This document shows positions 17,753 to 26,813 of a stretch of 58,678 nt of DNA, one piece after another (position 1 is the stretch's first letter; every line of letters begins with the position of its first letter). The stretch is from NCBI GenBank assembly GCA_007695035.1, contig REEO01000054.1, positions 1 through 58,678 of the forward strand. The letters are read 5' to 3'. The DNA comes from Saprospirales bacterium (lineage in GTDB: Bacteria; Bacteroidota; Bacteroidia; Chitinophagales; Saprospiraceae). The position numbers and the translations under genes were made by a program. Below the pieces are notes generated by a model that saw nothing but the letters and a program-made list of their open reading frames with translations, was not told the origin of the DNA and did not search any database.

Positions 17753-18061
17753 TTAAAACATGTCCAGGGCAAATCTCGCCTCTTCACTCATTCGGTCTTT
17801 CGTCCAGGGCGGGTCAAACACCACCTGCATTTCCACATCATCAATGCCTTCCACTTCCAGCACTTTGGTCTGAACTTCCATGGGAAGACTTCCAGCCACC
17901 GGGCAATTGGGAGTTGTCAGGGTCATGATCAGTTTTATTACCCCCGGTTTGATCTCGTCCACTTCATAAATGAGACCCAGGTCATACACATTTACCGGTA
18001 TTTCGGGATCGTAAACCGTTTTAATTGCGTCGATAATTTGGTTTTTCAAATCCTCATTCAT
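17753..18061 (-). CDS. SufT/PaaD-like Fe-S assembly factor (DUF59/MIP18)
   Basis: The 102-residue protein has the MIP18/DUF59 pattern: VYDPEIPVNVYDLGLIYEV near the start, then LTTPNCPVAGSLP with the conserved Cys, and VFDPPWTKDRMSEEAR at the end. Family members help mature or deliver Fe-S clusters. Its start codon lies inside the end of sufE (8-bp overlap), so the two are translationally linked. Its position after sufE and before the Rrf2 gene supports the role. Confidence 0.92.
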   Translation of the reverse strand: MNEDLKNQIIDAIKTVYDPEIPVNVYDLGLIYEVDEIKPGVIKLIMTLTTPNCPVAGSLPMEVQTKVLEVEGIDDVEMQVVFDPPWTKDRMSEEARFALDMF

Positions 18062-18485
18062 GGTTTTCCAGTTTCTTTTTCAATCCCAGGCCGTAGTATT
18101 TCATGTGTTTAATCATACTGGTAAGGCCGTTTGAACGGGTGGGAGAGAGATGCTCTTTCAAGCCAATTCGATCGATAAAGTAAAGATCAGAGTTGGCAAT
18201 ATCATCTGCTTTTTGGCCCGACAGTACTTCAATGAGCAGGGCTATAATCCCTCTGGTGATAACTGCGTCGCTGTCGGCTTTGAAAAAGACTTTCCCGTCC
18301 TGCTCGTAGGCCCTCAGCCATACTCGACTTTGACAACCTTTGATCTGATAATCCTCTGTTTTGTACTCCTGTTCAATAATGGGGAGCTTTTTCCCCAAAT
18401 CTATGATATAGTCGTACTTCTGCATCCAGTCATCAAAAAGGCTGAAGTCGTCGATAATCTGGTCTTGTTTCTCGTTTATACTCAT
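18054..18485 (-). CDS. sufE: SufE, sulfur acceptor for SufS
   Basis: The 143-residue protein takes sulfur from the persulfide on SufS and passes it to the SufBCD scaffold. The acceptor Cys is in IKGCQSRVWL (residue 51). The spacing to the conserved RGIIALLIEVLSG segment and the C-terminal MKYYGL is as in the family. It begins 11 bp after sufS ends and overlaps the next gene by 8 bp. Confidence 0.94.
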   Translation of the reverse strand: MSINEKQDQIIDDFSLFDDWMQKYDYIIDLGKKLPIIEQEYKTEDYQIKGCQSRVWLRAYEQDGKVFFKADSDAVITRGIIALLIEVLSGQKADDIANSDLYFIDRIGLKEHLSPTRSNGLTSMIKHMKYYGLGLKKKLENHE

Positions 18486-18496
18486 TTTTATTCACT

Positions 18497-19750
18497 TTAG
18501 ACAAGCATATTCCGGGCCTTCTCAACCCCTTCTGCAAGTCTGTCAATATCCTCTTTATTATTATACAGCGCCATAGAGGCTCTCACTGTTCCCGGTATGC
18601 CATATTTTTCCATGAGTGGTTGGGTACAGTGGTGTCCTGTGCGCACCGCGATACCGAGTTTGTCCAGGATGATTCCCAGATCATATGGATGGGTGCCTTC
18701 CACCAAAAAAGAAACCACGGAAGTTTTATTCTGCGTGGTCCCAATGATGCGCAATCCCGGTATGGCAGTGAGTTTTGCAGTACAGTGATTGAGCAGTTTC
18801 CGTTCCCAATGGATGATGTCTGCAGGGTCAAACTGACTGAGGTAATCAATGGCTTTTTTCAATCCCACCACACCCTCAATGTGAGGGGTGCCGGCTTCAA
18901 ACTTGAAGGGCAGCTCATTGTAGGTTGTTTTTTCAAAACTCACCGATTGAATCATTTCACCGCCTCCCTGCCATGGTGGCATGGCTTCAAGTATGTCCTC
19001 TCTTCCCCACAGCACACCAATGCCTGTCGGTCCGAGCATTTTATGTCCTGAAAAGACGTAAAAATCTGCTCCAAGACTGGCCACATCTATGCTTCCGTGA
19101 ATGCTGGCCTGGGCTCCGTCGATGAGCACCGCTGCACCGCATTCTTTGGCCAGCTTTGTGATCTCCTCAACCGGATTGATGGTGCCGAGTGCATTGGAAA
19201 TGTGGTTGACAGTAACGAGTGCTGTTTTCGAGGAGAGTAGCTTTTTGTAAGCATCCATATCCAGCGATCCATCTTCCCTGACCGGAATGATTTTCAGAGA
19301 TAGGTTTTTTTCCTCAGCCAAAATTTGCCAGGGTACGATATTGCTGTGGTGCTCGAGTTCGGACAGCACAATTTCATCTCCAGCATTGAGAAACGCCCTG
19401 CCGTAGGATTGAGCCACGAGGTTGATTCCCTCCGTGGCACCGCGAACAAAAATCACTTCCTTTTCAGAGGGTGCATTGATGAATCGGGCCACCGCCAATC
19501 TGGATTCCTCAAAAAGATCGGTGGCTTGCTGACTCAGGGTGTAAACCCCGCGGTGGACATTGGCATTTTGTGTGGTGTAGTATGTGTTTATCGCCTCGAT
19601 AACAGCTTGTGGTTTTTGCGAGGATGCAGCGCTGTCGAGAAACACCAGGGGATGCCCATTCATTTCCGTCTTCAGGATGGGGAAATCTTCTCTGGCGGAC
19701 TCCACCGGCCTGCAATCAAAACCAGCCTTTTTACCTGTGGCGACTTTCAT
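18497..19750 (-). CDS. sufS: Cysteine desulfurase SufS
   Basis: The 417-residue PLP enzyme removes sulfur from L-cysteine, leaving alanine, to supply Fe-S cluster assembly. The internal-aldimine lysine is in VFSGHKMLGPTG and the persulfide-carrying cysteine in RTGHHCTQPLM. VFLDSAASSQKP near the N-terminus is typical of the group. The N-terminal extension of about 15 residues is slightly long but harmless. Its ATG overlaps the sufD stop codon (TAATG, position 19750), which implies coupled translation. Confidence 0.96.
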   Translation of the reverse strand: MKVATGKKAGFDCRPVESAREDFPILKTEMNGHPLVFLDSAASSQKPQAVIEAINTYYTTQNANVHRGVYTLSQQATDLFEESRLAVARFINAPSEKEVIFVRGATEGINLVAQSYGRAFLNAGDEIVLSELEHHSNIVPWQILAEEKNLSLKIIPVREDGSLDMDAYKKLLSSKTALVTVNHISNALGTINPVEEITKLAKECGAAVLIDGAQASIHGSIDVASLGADFYVFSGHKMLGPTGIGVLWGREDILEAMPPWQGGGEMIQSVSFEKTTYNELPFKFEAGTPHIEGVVGLKKAIDYLSQFDPADIIHWERKLLNHCTAKLTAIPGLRIIGTTQNKTSVVSFLVEGTHPYDLGIILDKLGIAVRTGHHCTQPLMEKYGIPGTVRASMALYNNKEDIDRLAEGVEKARNMLV

Positions 19751-21108
19751 TATTCGTAGATTTCTCTTAAATTATCCACTACTACATCCGCTATCACTTT
19801 GCGAATGTGCTCGTTATCCACGGATTCAAAAACTTCCGCAAGGAAGGCAATTTTTACCAGCTCACCCGCCTGCTGCTCATTGAGGCCACGGGACTTGAGA
19901 TAGAATAATATCTCGCTGTCCATCTGACCAATGGTGGCACCGTGACTGCACTTCACATCGTCGGCGTAAATTTCCAGTTGAGGTTTGGAATCCATCCTCG
20001 CGTGGTCCGAAACCAGAAGCGTGTTGTTTTGTTGAAAGGCATTGGTTTTTTGAGCGTCTTGTCTGACCAGCACTTTTCCATTGAATACACCCCTGGAGCG
20101 ACCTCCCAGCACGCCCTTGTACCACTCGCGGCTCTCGCAATTGGGTATGGCGTGATCCAGATAGGTCTGATTGTCGATATGCTGTCTGGCACCACCTACA
20201 AAAAGACCGAACATGTCGGTTTGTGTAAAACTGTTTTTTAGATGGACTTCCAGGTTGTTTCTGGTAATTCTGCTACCGAGGTCGGCGGTAAAGGCGTAAA
20301 AGTGACTGTCCTTTTCCTGAGAGGCTACCATGTTGTGAATGATAAAATCCTCCGTTCCGAGATCCTGGATTTTGTGATGAACCACACTTGCGCCCGATTC
20401 TACCACAATCCTGTTAAAGAGGTTTGCAAAAATTTTCTCACTGCGGGTTTCGGGGCGCGTGAGGTGGGTTTCCAGGAAATTCACTTCGCTGTTTTCTTCT
20501 GCAACGACAAAAATTTGCGGGCAGGCAATGACAGACTCACCTCCCGTCTTGTAGTAGTGAATGAGTTGGATGGGTTTTTCAACCTTTTTCCCCTCCTTAA
20601 TGTGTATCATGAGCGGATCCTCGCAAAGTGCGGTATTGAGTTGCACAAAGGGATTGTCGCTTTCGTCCAGGTTTTTTTCAATATGCTGGAAAGCCTCCTT
20701 TTTCAACTCAGATTCTTCGGATTGATCCGCGAGTGAGAGCACAGTGTAGTCTTTTGAGGAGATTGAACTGAGCGATGGCGTGTATCTGCCGTTTACAAAG
20801 CAAATGTAGTCCGTCTCCGGACACTTTTTTGCGGTTTCCCGAATGGCTTTCTCATCCTGCTCATCCAAAGAAACCTGCTCTGGCAGGTAGTAATTTTCAT
20901 TGAAAACCCTGTTAAGGGCCGTGTATTTGTAATCCTCATTGCGGGTAGTGGGAAAACCGATTTGTAAAAGTCGGTTGCTACCTTTTTTGCGAAGTTGGTG
21001 AAAAACGAGATCTTTCTCTCCATTTAGCCGGCTTTCCAGGCTTTCAAAAAGCGACCTGAAATGACCGGGAACTTCGGTTTGATATTTGGGAATGACACTT
21101 GAATTCAT
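19750..21108 (-). CDS. sufD: SufD, Fe-S scaffold subunit
   Basis: The 452-residue protein pairs with SufB in the SufBC2D complex that builds Fe-S clusters. The first 130 residues are variable. The C-terminal beta-helix half is recognisable by NLEVHLKNSFTQTDMFGLF, then DHARMDSKPQLEIYADDVKC and HGATIGQMDSEILFYLKSRG, where the conserved His is expected. It lies 156 bp downstream of sufC; that gap contains a 9-bp-stem hairpin. It overlaps sufS by one base. Confidence 0.94.
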   Translation of the reverse strand: MNSSVIPKYQTEVPGHFRSLFESLESRLNGEKDLVFHQLRKKGSNRLLQIGFPTTRNEDYKYTALNRVFNENYYLPEQVSLDEQDEKAIRETAKKCPETDYICFVNGRYTPSLSSISSKDYTVLSLADQSEESELKKEAFQHIEKNLDESDNPFVQLNTALCEDPLMIHIKEGKKVEKPIQLIHYYKTGGESVIACPQIFVVAEENSEVNFLETHLTRPETRSEKIFANLFNRIVVESGASVVHHKIQDLGTEDFIIHNMVASQEKDSHFYAFTADLGSRITRNNLEVHLKNSFTQTDMFGLFVGGARQHIDNQTYLDHAIPNCESREWYKGVLGGRSRGVFNGKVLVRQDAQKTNAFQQNNTLLVSDHARMDSKPQLEIYADDVKCSHGATIGQMDSEILFYLKSRGLNEQQAGELVKIAFLAEVFESVDNEHIRKVIADVVVDNLREIYE

Positions 21109-21137
21109 CTGATTGTGTTTTTCATCTGTAAATTGAT

Positions 21138-21159
21138 GGTGGAAATATCAATTTCCACC
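21138..21159 (-). other. Inverted repeat in the sufC-sufD gap
   Basis: GGTGGAAAT and ATTTCCACC form a perfect 9-bp stem around a 4-base loop (ATCA), about 30 bp before the sufD start codon. No U-run follows in the minus-strand direction, so it is not a standard terminator. It could be an mRNA processing or stability element that sets the ratio of SufC to SufD. Confidence 0.5.
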
Positions 21160-21264
21160 GATCTTAAAATAATGATGTTTCGCAAAGGCCTTTAACCAAG
21201 GTGGCTTTTACGCAAAAACCACTAAAGCCATTTTTCCATAAAAGGAAGTGGATAAAAAGGCGTC

Positions 21265-22026
21265 TTATGCCGGTTGAGCAGCCTTGTTTTCCTTGATCCA
21301 GTCGTAGCCTTTGTCCTCCAATTCCAGGGCCAGGTTTTTGTCGCCAGACTTTACAATCTTACCATCGACCAGTACGTGGACCACATCAGGTACGATGTAG
21401 TTTAGCAAGCGCTGATAGTGTGTGATGATGAGAAAACCGCGGTCCTCTGACCTCATGGAGTTAACTCCGTCGGCCACTACCTTCAGTGCATCAATATCGA
21501 GGCCGGAATCCGTTTCATCCAGTATGGCGAGTGTCGGTTCTAGTACGGCCATTTGGAGAATTTCGTTTCTCTTTTTTTCACCCCCTGAAAAGCCGTCGTT
21601 CAGTGATCTTTTGAGCATGTTGATATTCATGCCGAGTGTGGCGAGTTTTTCTTTGAGTAATTTGAGCATTTCCAGTGAGTCGAGTTCCTTTTCACCTCTT
21701 GCTTTTCTCATAGAGTTTACGATCATTTTCAAGAAGTTGGAATTGGACACACCAGGAATTTCCACGGGGTACTGGAATCCGAGGAATACACCTTCTCTGG
21801 CTCTTTCGTCGGGATCGAGTTCTAGTAGGTCCTGCCCTTTGAACTCTATAGTTCCACCGGTCACTTCGTAGTCGTCCTTTCCGGCGAGTACAAAACCCAG
21901 GGTGCTTTTTCCGGAACCGTTGGGTCCCATTATGGCGTGAACTTCACCAGGCTTAATTTCCAAATTGACTCCTTTCAGAATCTCAGTGTCTTCCACGCTG
22001 GCTCTCAAATCTTTTATTTTCAACAT
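21265..22026 (-). CDS. sufC: SufC, ATPase of the SUF complex
   Basis: The ABC-type ATPase powers the SufBCD scaffold without being a transporter. The Walker A motif is GPNGSGKST, the Q-loop is in [12 protein letters not shown], the signature is [10 protein letters not shown], Walker B with its catalytic Glu is [12 protein letters not shown], and the switch His is in [10 protein letters not shown]. The start at ATG 22026 ([10 protein letters not shown]) gives about 253 residues, the normal length. The frame extends 14 codons further to 22068, but that extension is not family-like. It lies 79 bp after sufB. Confidence 0.96.
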   Translation of the reverse strand: MLKIKDLRASVEDTEILKGVNLEIKPGEVHAIMGPNGSGKSTLGFVLAGKDDYEVTGGTIEFKGQDLLELDPDERAREGVFLGFQYPVEIPGVSNSNFLKMIVNSMRKARGEKELDSLEMLKLLKEKLATLGMNINMLKRSLNDGFSGGEKKRNEILQMAVLEPTLAILDETDSGLDIDALKVVADGVNSMRSEDRGFLIITHYQRLLNYIVPDVVHVLVDGKIVKSGDKNLALELEDKGYDWIKENKAAQPA

Positions 22027-22105
22027 GTTGTTTAATGAATTTTTATCTGTTAAAGTAATTTTTTGCAAAATGATATTTGGCTTGTGCGCCCGGTTTTATT
22101 CCGGA

Positions 22106-23551
22106 TTATCCGACACTTCCCTCCAGACTGATCTCCAGCAGTTTTTGTGCCTCAACGGCAAACTCCATGGGCAATTCGTTGAAAACTTCCTTGCAGTAGC
22201 CGTTTACAATCAGGTTGATCGCATCTTCGTCACTGAGACCTCTTTGAGTGCAGTAGAACATTTGGTCGGCTCCAATCTTAGAAGTGGTCGCCTCGTGTTC
22301 CACCTTGCCGGATTGGTTTTCGATCTCGATGTAGGGGAAAGTGTGTGCGCCACATCTATCACCCATGAGCAGAGAATCGCACTCCGAAAAATTGCGGGCG
22401 TTTTCTGCTTTTTTGGCAATTTTCACCAATCCGCGGTAAGAATTTTGGCTTCTTCCAGCTGAGATACCTTTAGAAATAATGGTACTCTTGGTGTTTTTGC
22501 CCAGGTGAGTCATTTTTGTTCCCGTATCAGCTTGTTGGTGATTGTTGGTGACGGCGATGGAGTAAAATTCTCCGATTGATTCGTTGCCTTTAAGTACACA
22601 ACTGGGATATTTCCAAGTGATGGCAGAACCCGTTTCAACCTGGGTCCAACTTATTCGCGAGCGGTAGCCGTCACAAAGTCCTCGCTTAGTAACAAAGTTA
22701 TACACACCGCCTTTTCCATCCTTGTCTCCCGGATACCAATTTTGAACAGTGGAGTATTTGACAAATGCCCGGTCTTTGGCAAAAATTTCCACCACGGCTG
22801 CGTGCAATTGATTCTCATCGCGCATGGGTGCTGTACAGCCCTCGAGGTAACTAACATAACTATCATCTTCGGCCACAATAAGCGTGCGCTCAAATTGCCC
22901 TGTATTGGCGGCATTGATCCGGAAATAGGTGGACAATTCCATTGGGCAATGCACGCCCTTGGGGATATAACAAAAGGACCCGTCTGAGAAAACTGCGGAG
23001 TTGAGTGCTGCGAAATAATTGTCGTTGCGTGGAACGACGGATCCTATGTATTCTTTTACGAGTTCGGGATGTTCCTGAACGGCCTCACTGAACGAGCAGA
23101 ATATGATACCTAATTCGGAGAGCTTTTCCTTAAAGGTGGTGGTCACCGATACACTGTCGATTACCGCATCCACGGCCACACCTGCCAGGACCTTTTGCTC
23201 ATTAAGGGGTATGCCCAATCTCTCGAATGTTCTCAGCAATTCAGGGTCGGCCTCGTCAAGACTGTTTAGCTTTGGTTGTTTCTTTGGAGCTGCGAAGTAA
23301 ATGATGTCCTGGTAGTCGATTGGATTGATGTTCAGTTTCGCCCAATCCGGTTCCTTCATTTCGCTCCAAATTCGGAACGCTTCCAATCTCCAGTCCAATA
23401 ACCACTGCGGTTCATTCTTTTTGGCAGAAATCATCCGAACCACATCTTCACTTAAACCCTTGGGAATAGTATCCATCTCTATGTCACTGGTCCAGCCGTA
23501 CTTGTATTCACTCTTGGTGTGCTTTTCCAGTGTCTGCATTGAATCACTCAT
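22106..23551 (-). CDS. sufB: SufB, Fe-S scaffold subunit
   Basis: The 481-residue protein is the main cluster-building scaffold of the SUF system. Family stretches are plentiful: [38 protein letters not shown] with nearby Cys residues, and [16 protein letters not shown]. Near the C-terminus [16 protein letters not shown] and [16 protein letters not shown] follow. It is the first gene of a seven-gene operon: B, C, D, S, E, SufT/PaaD-like and Rrf2. A -7 box and two palindrome-like sites lie 27-79 bp upstream. Confidence 0.97.
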   Translation of the reverse strand: MSDSMQTLEKHTKSEYKYGWTSDIEMDTIPKGLSEDVVRMISAKKNEPQWLLDWRLEAFRIWSEMKEPDWAKLNINPIDYQDIIYFAAPKKQPKLNSLDEADPELLRTFERLGIPLNEQKVLAGVAVDAVIDSVSVTTTFKEKLSELGIIFCSFSEAVQEHPELVKEYIGSVVPRNDNYFAALNSAVFSDGSFCYIPKGVHCPMELSTYFRINAANTGQFERTLIVAEDDSYVSYLEGCTAPMRDENQLHAAVVEIFAKDRAFVKYSTVQNWYPGDKDGKGGVYNFVTKRGLCDGYRSRISWTQVETGSAITWKYPSCVLKGNESIGEFYSIAVTNNHQQADTGTKMTHLGKNTKSTIISKGISAGRSQNSYRGLVKIAKKAENARNFSECDSLLMGDRCGAHTFPYIEIENQSGKVEHEATTSKIGADQMFYCTQRGLSDEDAINLIVNGYCKEVFNELPMEFAVEAQKLLEISLEGSVG

Positions 23552-23577
23552 AATAGTCGTATTTTTTAATTGAGGTG

Positions 23578-23630
23578 CAAAGATATAATTTGTACTAAAA
23601 AGTATACATTTATTTATACAAAAAAGTATA
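23578..23630 (-). promoter_or_regulatory. suf operon promoter region with paired operator-like sites
   Basis: The -7 box on the minus strand is TATCTTTG (23578-23585). Just upstream, TATACAAAAAAGTATA (23615-23630) is a perfect 5-bp inverted repeat around six A, and TGTACTAAAAAGTATA (23591-23606) is an imperfect version 24 bp away. No TTG element is seen at the normal distance, and the sites cover the -33 region. Control by the Rrf2 regulator encoded at the end of the operon is inferred. Confidence 0.55.
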
Positions 23631-23674
23631 AAAAGGGTTCAGGCAGGGAAAAATAATTTTCATGCAAGGTCTGA

Positions 23675-23692
23675 TTCTCTATATATAGAGAA
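23675..23692. promoter_or_regulatory. 18-bp perfect palindrome
   Basis: TTCTCTATATATAGAGAA reads the same on both strands. It lies about 125 bp upstream of sufB and about 380 bp upstream of the divergent rhodanese gene, in a gene-free gap, and could be an operator for either. The rest of the gap (23700-23970) has no supported gene. Confidence 0.45.
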
Positions 23693-23972
23693 ATAATACT
23701 TAACCGTAAAACATACAAAATCAGGGTTTTAACTGCATGAAAATCCATCTGATATCTTCCCTAGAAATTTTATTTACCAATAGCTCCCTGTTCAATTCTC
23801 AATTTTTTTCAGGACTATTTAGTTGAAGGTAATGTCCTGGTAGATGTGATCAATTGAACGAAACCGCTTCCTCATCCACTCATTGAGATTAACCTCCTCT
23901 TCAATCGTCATTTCCGAAGCAAGTGTAGAAATTTTTCCTGCTGGAAAAAGTGCTTTGTGACATTTATCACAG

Positions 23973-24000
23973 TTTGGGCTAAGGTAACCTCTTATCTTTG
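23973..24000 (+). promoter_or_regulatory. Promoter of the membrane rhodanese gene
   Basis: TTTG at 23973-23976 and TATCTTTG at 23993-24000 match the Bacteroidota -33/-7 elements. The spacer is 16 bp, a little shorter than usual. The predicted leader is about 65 nt. Confidence 0.5.
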
Positions 24001-24073
24001 CGCAACATTAGCTATTTCGTTAAATGGCTTTTACGAATGATTGGTATTAGTTATCACTTGAACAAAATATTTT

Positions 24074-24487
24074 ATGTCAACGCAATATGTAATTTTAGCC
24101 GTTATCGCTTTAATGTTTTTTGGCTGGAAAGCCTATGCAGCCGGGTATATTGGCCCCAATCTACCTGGAACGCAGCACATTGATGTAAATCAGGCAAAGG
24201 AAATTATAGAAAATGGAGTAGATGTGCAGATCCTTGATGTGAGAACGCCGCGAGAGTGGAATTCCGGAGTGGTTCAGAACTCCATACTCATCAATCTTTA
24301 CGATAGGGAATTTGAAGAAAAAGTGTCTCAACTGTCCAAAGACAAGCCGGTTGTAATAATCTGCCGGTCGGGGAATCGAAGTAATTCTGCAATGAGAGCC
24401 ATGGCCAATATGGGTTTCACAGACATATATAATGTGCGAGGAGGAATTAATTCCTGGAGCAGAGCGGGTTACGAGATAAAGCGATAA
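24074..24487 (+). CDS. Membrane-anchored rhodanese-like sulfurtransferase
   Basis: The 137-residue product starts with one hydrophobic helix (YVILAVIALMFFGWKAYAAG), which may anchor it in the inner membrane. A single rhodanese domain follows: VQILDVRTPREWNSGVV, then VVIICRSGNRSNSA with the active-site Cys, and YNVRGGINSWSRAGYEI. The active loop CRSGNRS is intact. It is transcribed divergently from the suf operon, whose sulfur-handling function fits a sulfurtransferase, but no direct link is shown. It is convergent with the CPBP protease gene across 150 bp. Confidence 0.88.
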   Translation: MSTQYVILAVIALMFFGWKAYAAGYIGPNLPGTQHIDVNQAKEIIENGVDVQILDVRTPREWNSGVVQNSILINLYDREFEEKVSQLSKDKPVVIICRSGNRSNSAMRAMANMGFTDIYNVRGGINSWSRAGYEIKR

Positions 24488-24637
24488 TAGTAGTTTCTGT
24501 AAGATGTGAATTGGATTGACTTAGAAAAATTGTAGCCCATCATACAGGGATTTTGAATCCAAAAAGTCAAACCCATTTCTTTGGCATTGCTGCAGGACTG
24601 AGGTAAGAATAATTTTGACCACAAAGGCTAGCAATGA

Positions 24638-25414
24638 TCAATGAACCTTAGGATTGTAAAACAGATTGTATCTGTTTATTCTGAAGAAGCCTTCTTTTTT
24701 CCGGAAACGGATGGTGATTATTACCGTAAATGCAATGGTCATTATCCTGAAAATGTTTTCGTACCAGCCTCCCAGAGCTGTGCTGCTGATCTCAAAAAGT
24801 ATCCATGATAGGTTCATCAGCGCATGGAGAAAGATTGGTACCCAGAGGTTGTTATTCAATTCAATGTAAAGCCAGGCAAACCATACGGCTCCCAAAGCGG
24901 TAATAAAAAGTATACCGATTACTTCCCAAAATGCATCCCCCTGGTAGAGGTGAGCCATTCCAAAGATAATGGCACCCAGTAGTGCAGCAGGGATAAACCC
25001 CCACCTGAGTTTCAAAAAGAGCAATCCGAACAGAAATCCACGGAACAAATACTCCTCCATAAATCCCGCTATCAGACTCTGGTTGAGGATTGTGGTTAGG
25101 TTGATATGTCCGCTTACGCTACCCATTACGGCTGAGCTGATAAACATAGGTGAAACTGCTACAATCGAGAAGAGAAGTCCTTTTATAAAACCTTCGCTCA
25201 ATCCCAAATGGTCAAAAAACCTTCTAAATCCAAACAGAAGTCCGGCAATTAAAGCAGTTGGGATAAGCCACCACGAGTAGAAATAAGCAATTCGCAACTC
25301 GAGCGATGAAATGGTGAGGTCGAGAAATGGAGAAATAATTCTATTGCCGTAAAAGGCGAGCAAAAAGGTGAGTATGATTATTGCTGAAAAAACAAGGTCT
25401 CGCCTCTTATCCAT
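24638..25414 (-). CDS. CPBP (CAAX/Abi) family intramembrane protease
   Basis: The 258-residue protein has about seven hydrophobic helices. It carries the CPBP motifs EEYLFRGFLFG (the EExxxR motif), then FGMAHLYQG (His), and FLHALMNLSW (the HxxxN motif). Members are intramembrane glutamic or metallo-type proteases, or protein-interaction proteins; the substrate is unknown. A 6-bp inverted repeat with a T6 spacer lies 5 bp before the start codon. No neighbour suggests a bacteriocin role. Confidence 0.88.
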   Translation of the reverse strand: MDKRRDLVFSAIIILTFLLAFYGNRIISPFLDLTISSLELRIAYFYSWWLIPTALIAGLLFGFRRFFDHLGLSEGFIKGLLFSIVAVSPMFISSAVMGSVSGHINLTTILNQSLIAGFMEEYLFRGFLFGLLFLKLRWGFIPAALLGAIIFGMAHLYQGDAFWEVIGILFITALGAVWFAWLYIELNNNLWVPIFLHALMNLSWILFEISSTALGGWYENIFRIMTIAFTVIITIRFRKKEGFFRINRYNLFYNPKVH

Positions 25415-25418
25415 AATC

Positions 25419-25436
25419 GTGAGATTTTTTTCTCAC
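25419..25436. promoter_or_regulatory. Inverted repeat directly before the CPBP start codon
   Basis: GTGAGA and TCTCAC flank six T on the plus strand. The site is 5 bp from the ATG of the CPBP gene on the minus strand. It could be a repressor site, or an RNA hairpin that limits ribosome access. Confidence 0.4.
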
Positions 25437-25558
25437 CCGGTAAACCATTTGTTTAAGGAAAGAAAATGTAATTCATCATCCCCGAAGTAAATCCTAAAAT
25501 TTTTCGATAGTCTGACACGAAAGCGGTGAATGTAAGCTGGGAATTCATATATGAAATA

Positions 25559-26545
25559 TCAATCCCCGAAAGATTGATTTGGAATAGAAGCCATTTCCAC
25601 CAATTCCTGGTATTCCTCAGTGGTTAAACCGTCCATACAGAAGTGGATTGGATTGACCGGCTCGCCTTTATACCTCACTTCATAGTGTAAGTGCGGTGCT
25701 GTGCTGGTTCCGGTGTTACCCACCCTGGCTATTTTTTGACCTTTGGTAACCTGGTCTCCGATTTCAACTGAGTAGTCATGCAAGTGCGCATAAACGGTTT
25801 CATATCCGTAGCCGTGATCGATCATCAGATGAGTGCCGTAACCGGTGCGATCGTGTCTGATCAAAGTAACCACGCCATTACCGGTTGCGTAAATAGGAGT
25901 TCCGGTTGGAGCGCTAAAATCAATTCCGGTGTGCATTCTCCAAACTTTATGCACTGGGTGAAGTCTCATTCCAAAACCTGAGAGCAGGTGCATGTCTCTG
26001 CGCAGTTTATCCATTCTGATTGGCTTAATGGATGGTACTGACATCAACATGTTTTCGCGGTCTTCAGCCAATTCCTGGATGGCCTCCAATGATCGGGAAT
26101 GGAGTACGAGTTGTCTCTCCAGGCGATTCAAGCTGGATTGGGTTTCGCGAATCAATTGGCCACTGAATTCAAAATCGGCAATATTGGAGAATTGGTCGTG
26201 ACCACCGATACCACCTTCCCACATACTTTGGTCGATGGGATCCATTCCGAAAAGCGTTCTGTACACTCCATCGTCGCGCTTTCTTAAATTATTTAGCACG
26301 CGGGAATAGGTTTCCAGATTTTCCTGAAAGGCCATATATTTATACGACATCTGTTGAAGCTCTCGCTCCAGGGCCTGTTCTTTTGGGCTGGGGAAATACT
26401 TGGTCCCCAGACCGTAAATCATTCCGGCCGTAATAAGTATGGCTGAAAAAACTCCGAGAAATCTGTAAACCTTAGCTGCAGTGGACAGTTTGTGTTCTTC
26501 AAACCGCAGCGTTTGTCTGTTGTAAATATACTTTTTTTGCTTCAT
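25559..26545 (-). CDS. M23 family murein endopeptidase, membrane-anchored
   Basis: This protein of about 328 residues cuts or remodels peptidoglycan cross-links. After a short basic start (MKQKKYIYNRQTLRFEEHK) there is one membrane helix (VYRFLGVFSAILITAGMIYG), then a coiled-coil stretch (residues 55-165). The LytM/M23 domain follows with HKVWRMHTGIDFSAPTGTP (His and Asp zinc ligands) and YAHLHDYSVEIGDQV plus APHLHYEV (the HxH motif). The start at 26545 is preferred to 26614, because a good promoter overlaps the upstream option. It is divergent from alaS, an arrangement common in the phylum. Confidence 0.93.
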   Translation of the reverse strand: MKQKKYIYNRQTLRFEEHKLSTAAKVYRFLGVFSAILITAGMIYGLGTKYFPSPKEQALERELQQMSYKYMAFQENLETYSRVLNNLRKRDDGVYRTLFGMDPIDQSMWEGGIGGHDQFSNIADFEFSGQLIRETQSSLNRLERQLVLHSRSLEAIQELAEDRENMLMSVPSIKPIRMDKLRRDMHLLSGFGMRLHPVHKVWRMHTGIDFSAPTGTPIYATGNGVVTLIRHDRTGYGTHLMIDHGYGYETVYAHLHDYSVEIGDQVTKGQKIARVGNTGTSTAPHLHYEVRYKGEPVNPIHFCMDGLTTEEYQELVEMASIPNQSFGD

Positions 26546-26611
26546 TTGAAATCCTGTTGGCAAAATCCCTATTTTTGCGCCCGGATAAGGTTCATGGGAA
26601 TCGAACAGGGG

Positions 26612-26643
26612 CAAATATACAACAAAACATTTGGTTGTACAAA
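26612..26643 (-). promoter_or_regulatory. Promoter of the M23 peptidase gene
   Basis: On the minus strand TTTG, a 20-bp spacer and TATATTTG match the Bacteroidota consensus well. Transcription would start near 26605, about 60 nt before the ATG at 26545. This excludes the longer reading frame starting at 26614. Confidence 0.65.
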
Positions 26644-26813
26644 CAGATTAACCCTTTGTTAAGATATAAATATATGATTTTACTTGATTGGTAAGGTTTT
26701 GAAAATGACAGTGTTGTGTGGGTAAAAAACAAATTATAAGAGATCGCAATATTTAAATCATTAAAGAACAATGCATAACGGTTGATTCTTTTAAAAAAAG
26801 TGAAAGCGAAATA

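Noticed and set aside
26546-26614. Longer N-terminus for the M23 peptidase
   Set aside because: The promoter at 26612-26643 overlaps that start codon.
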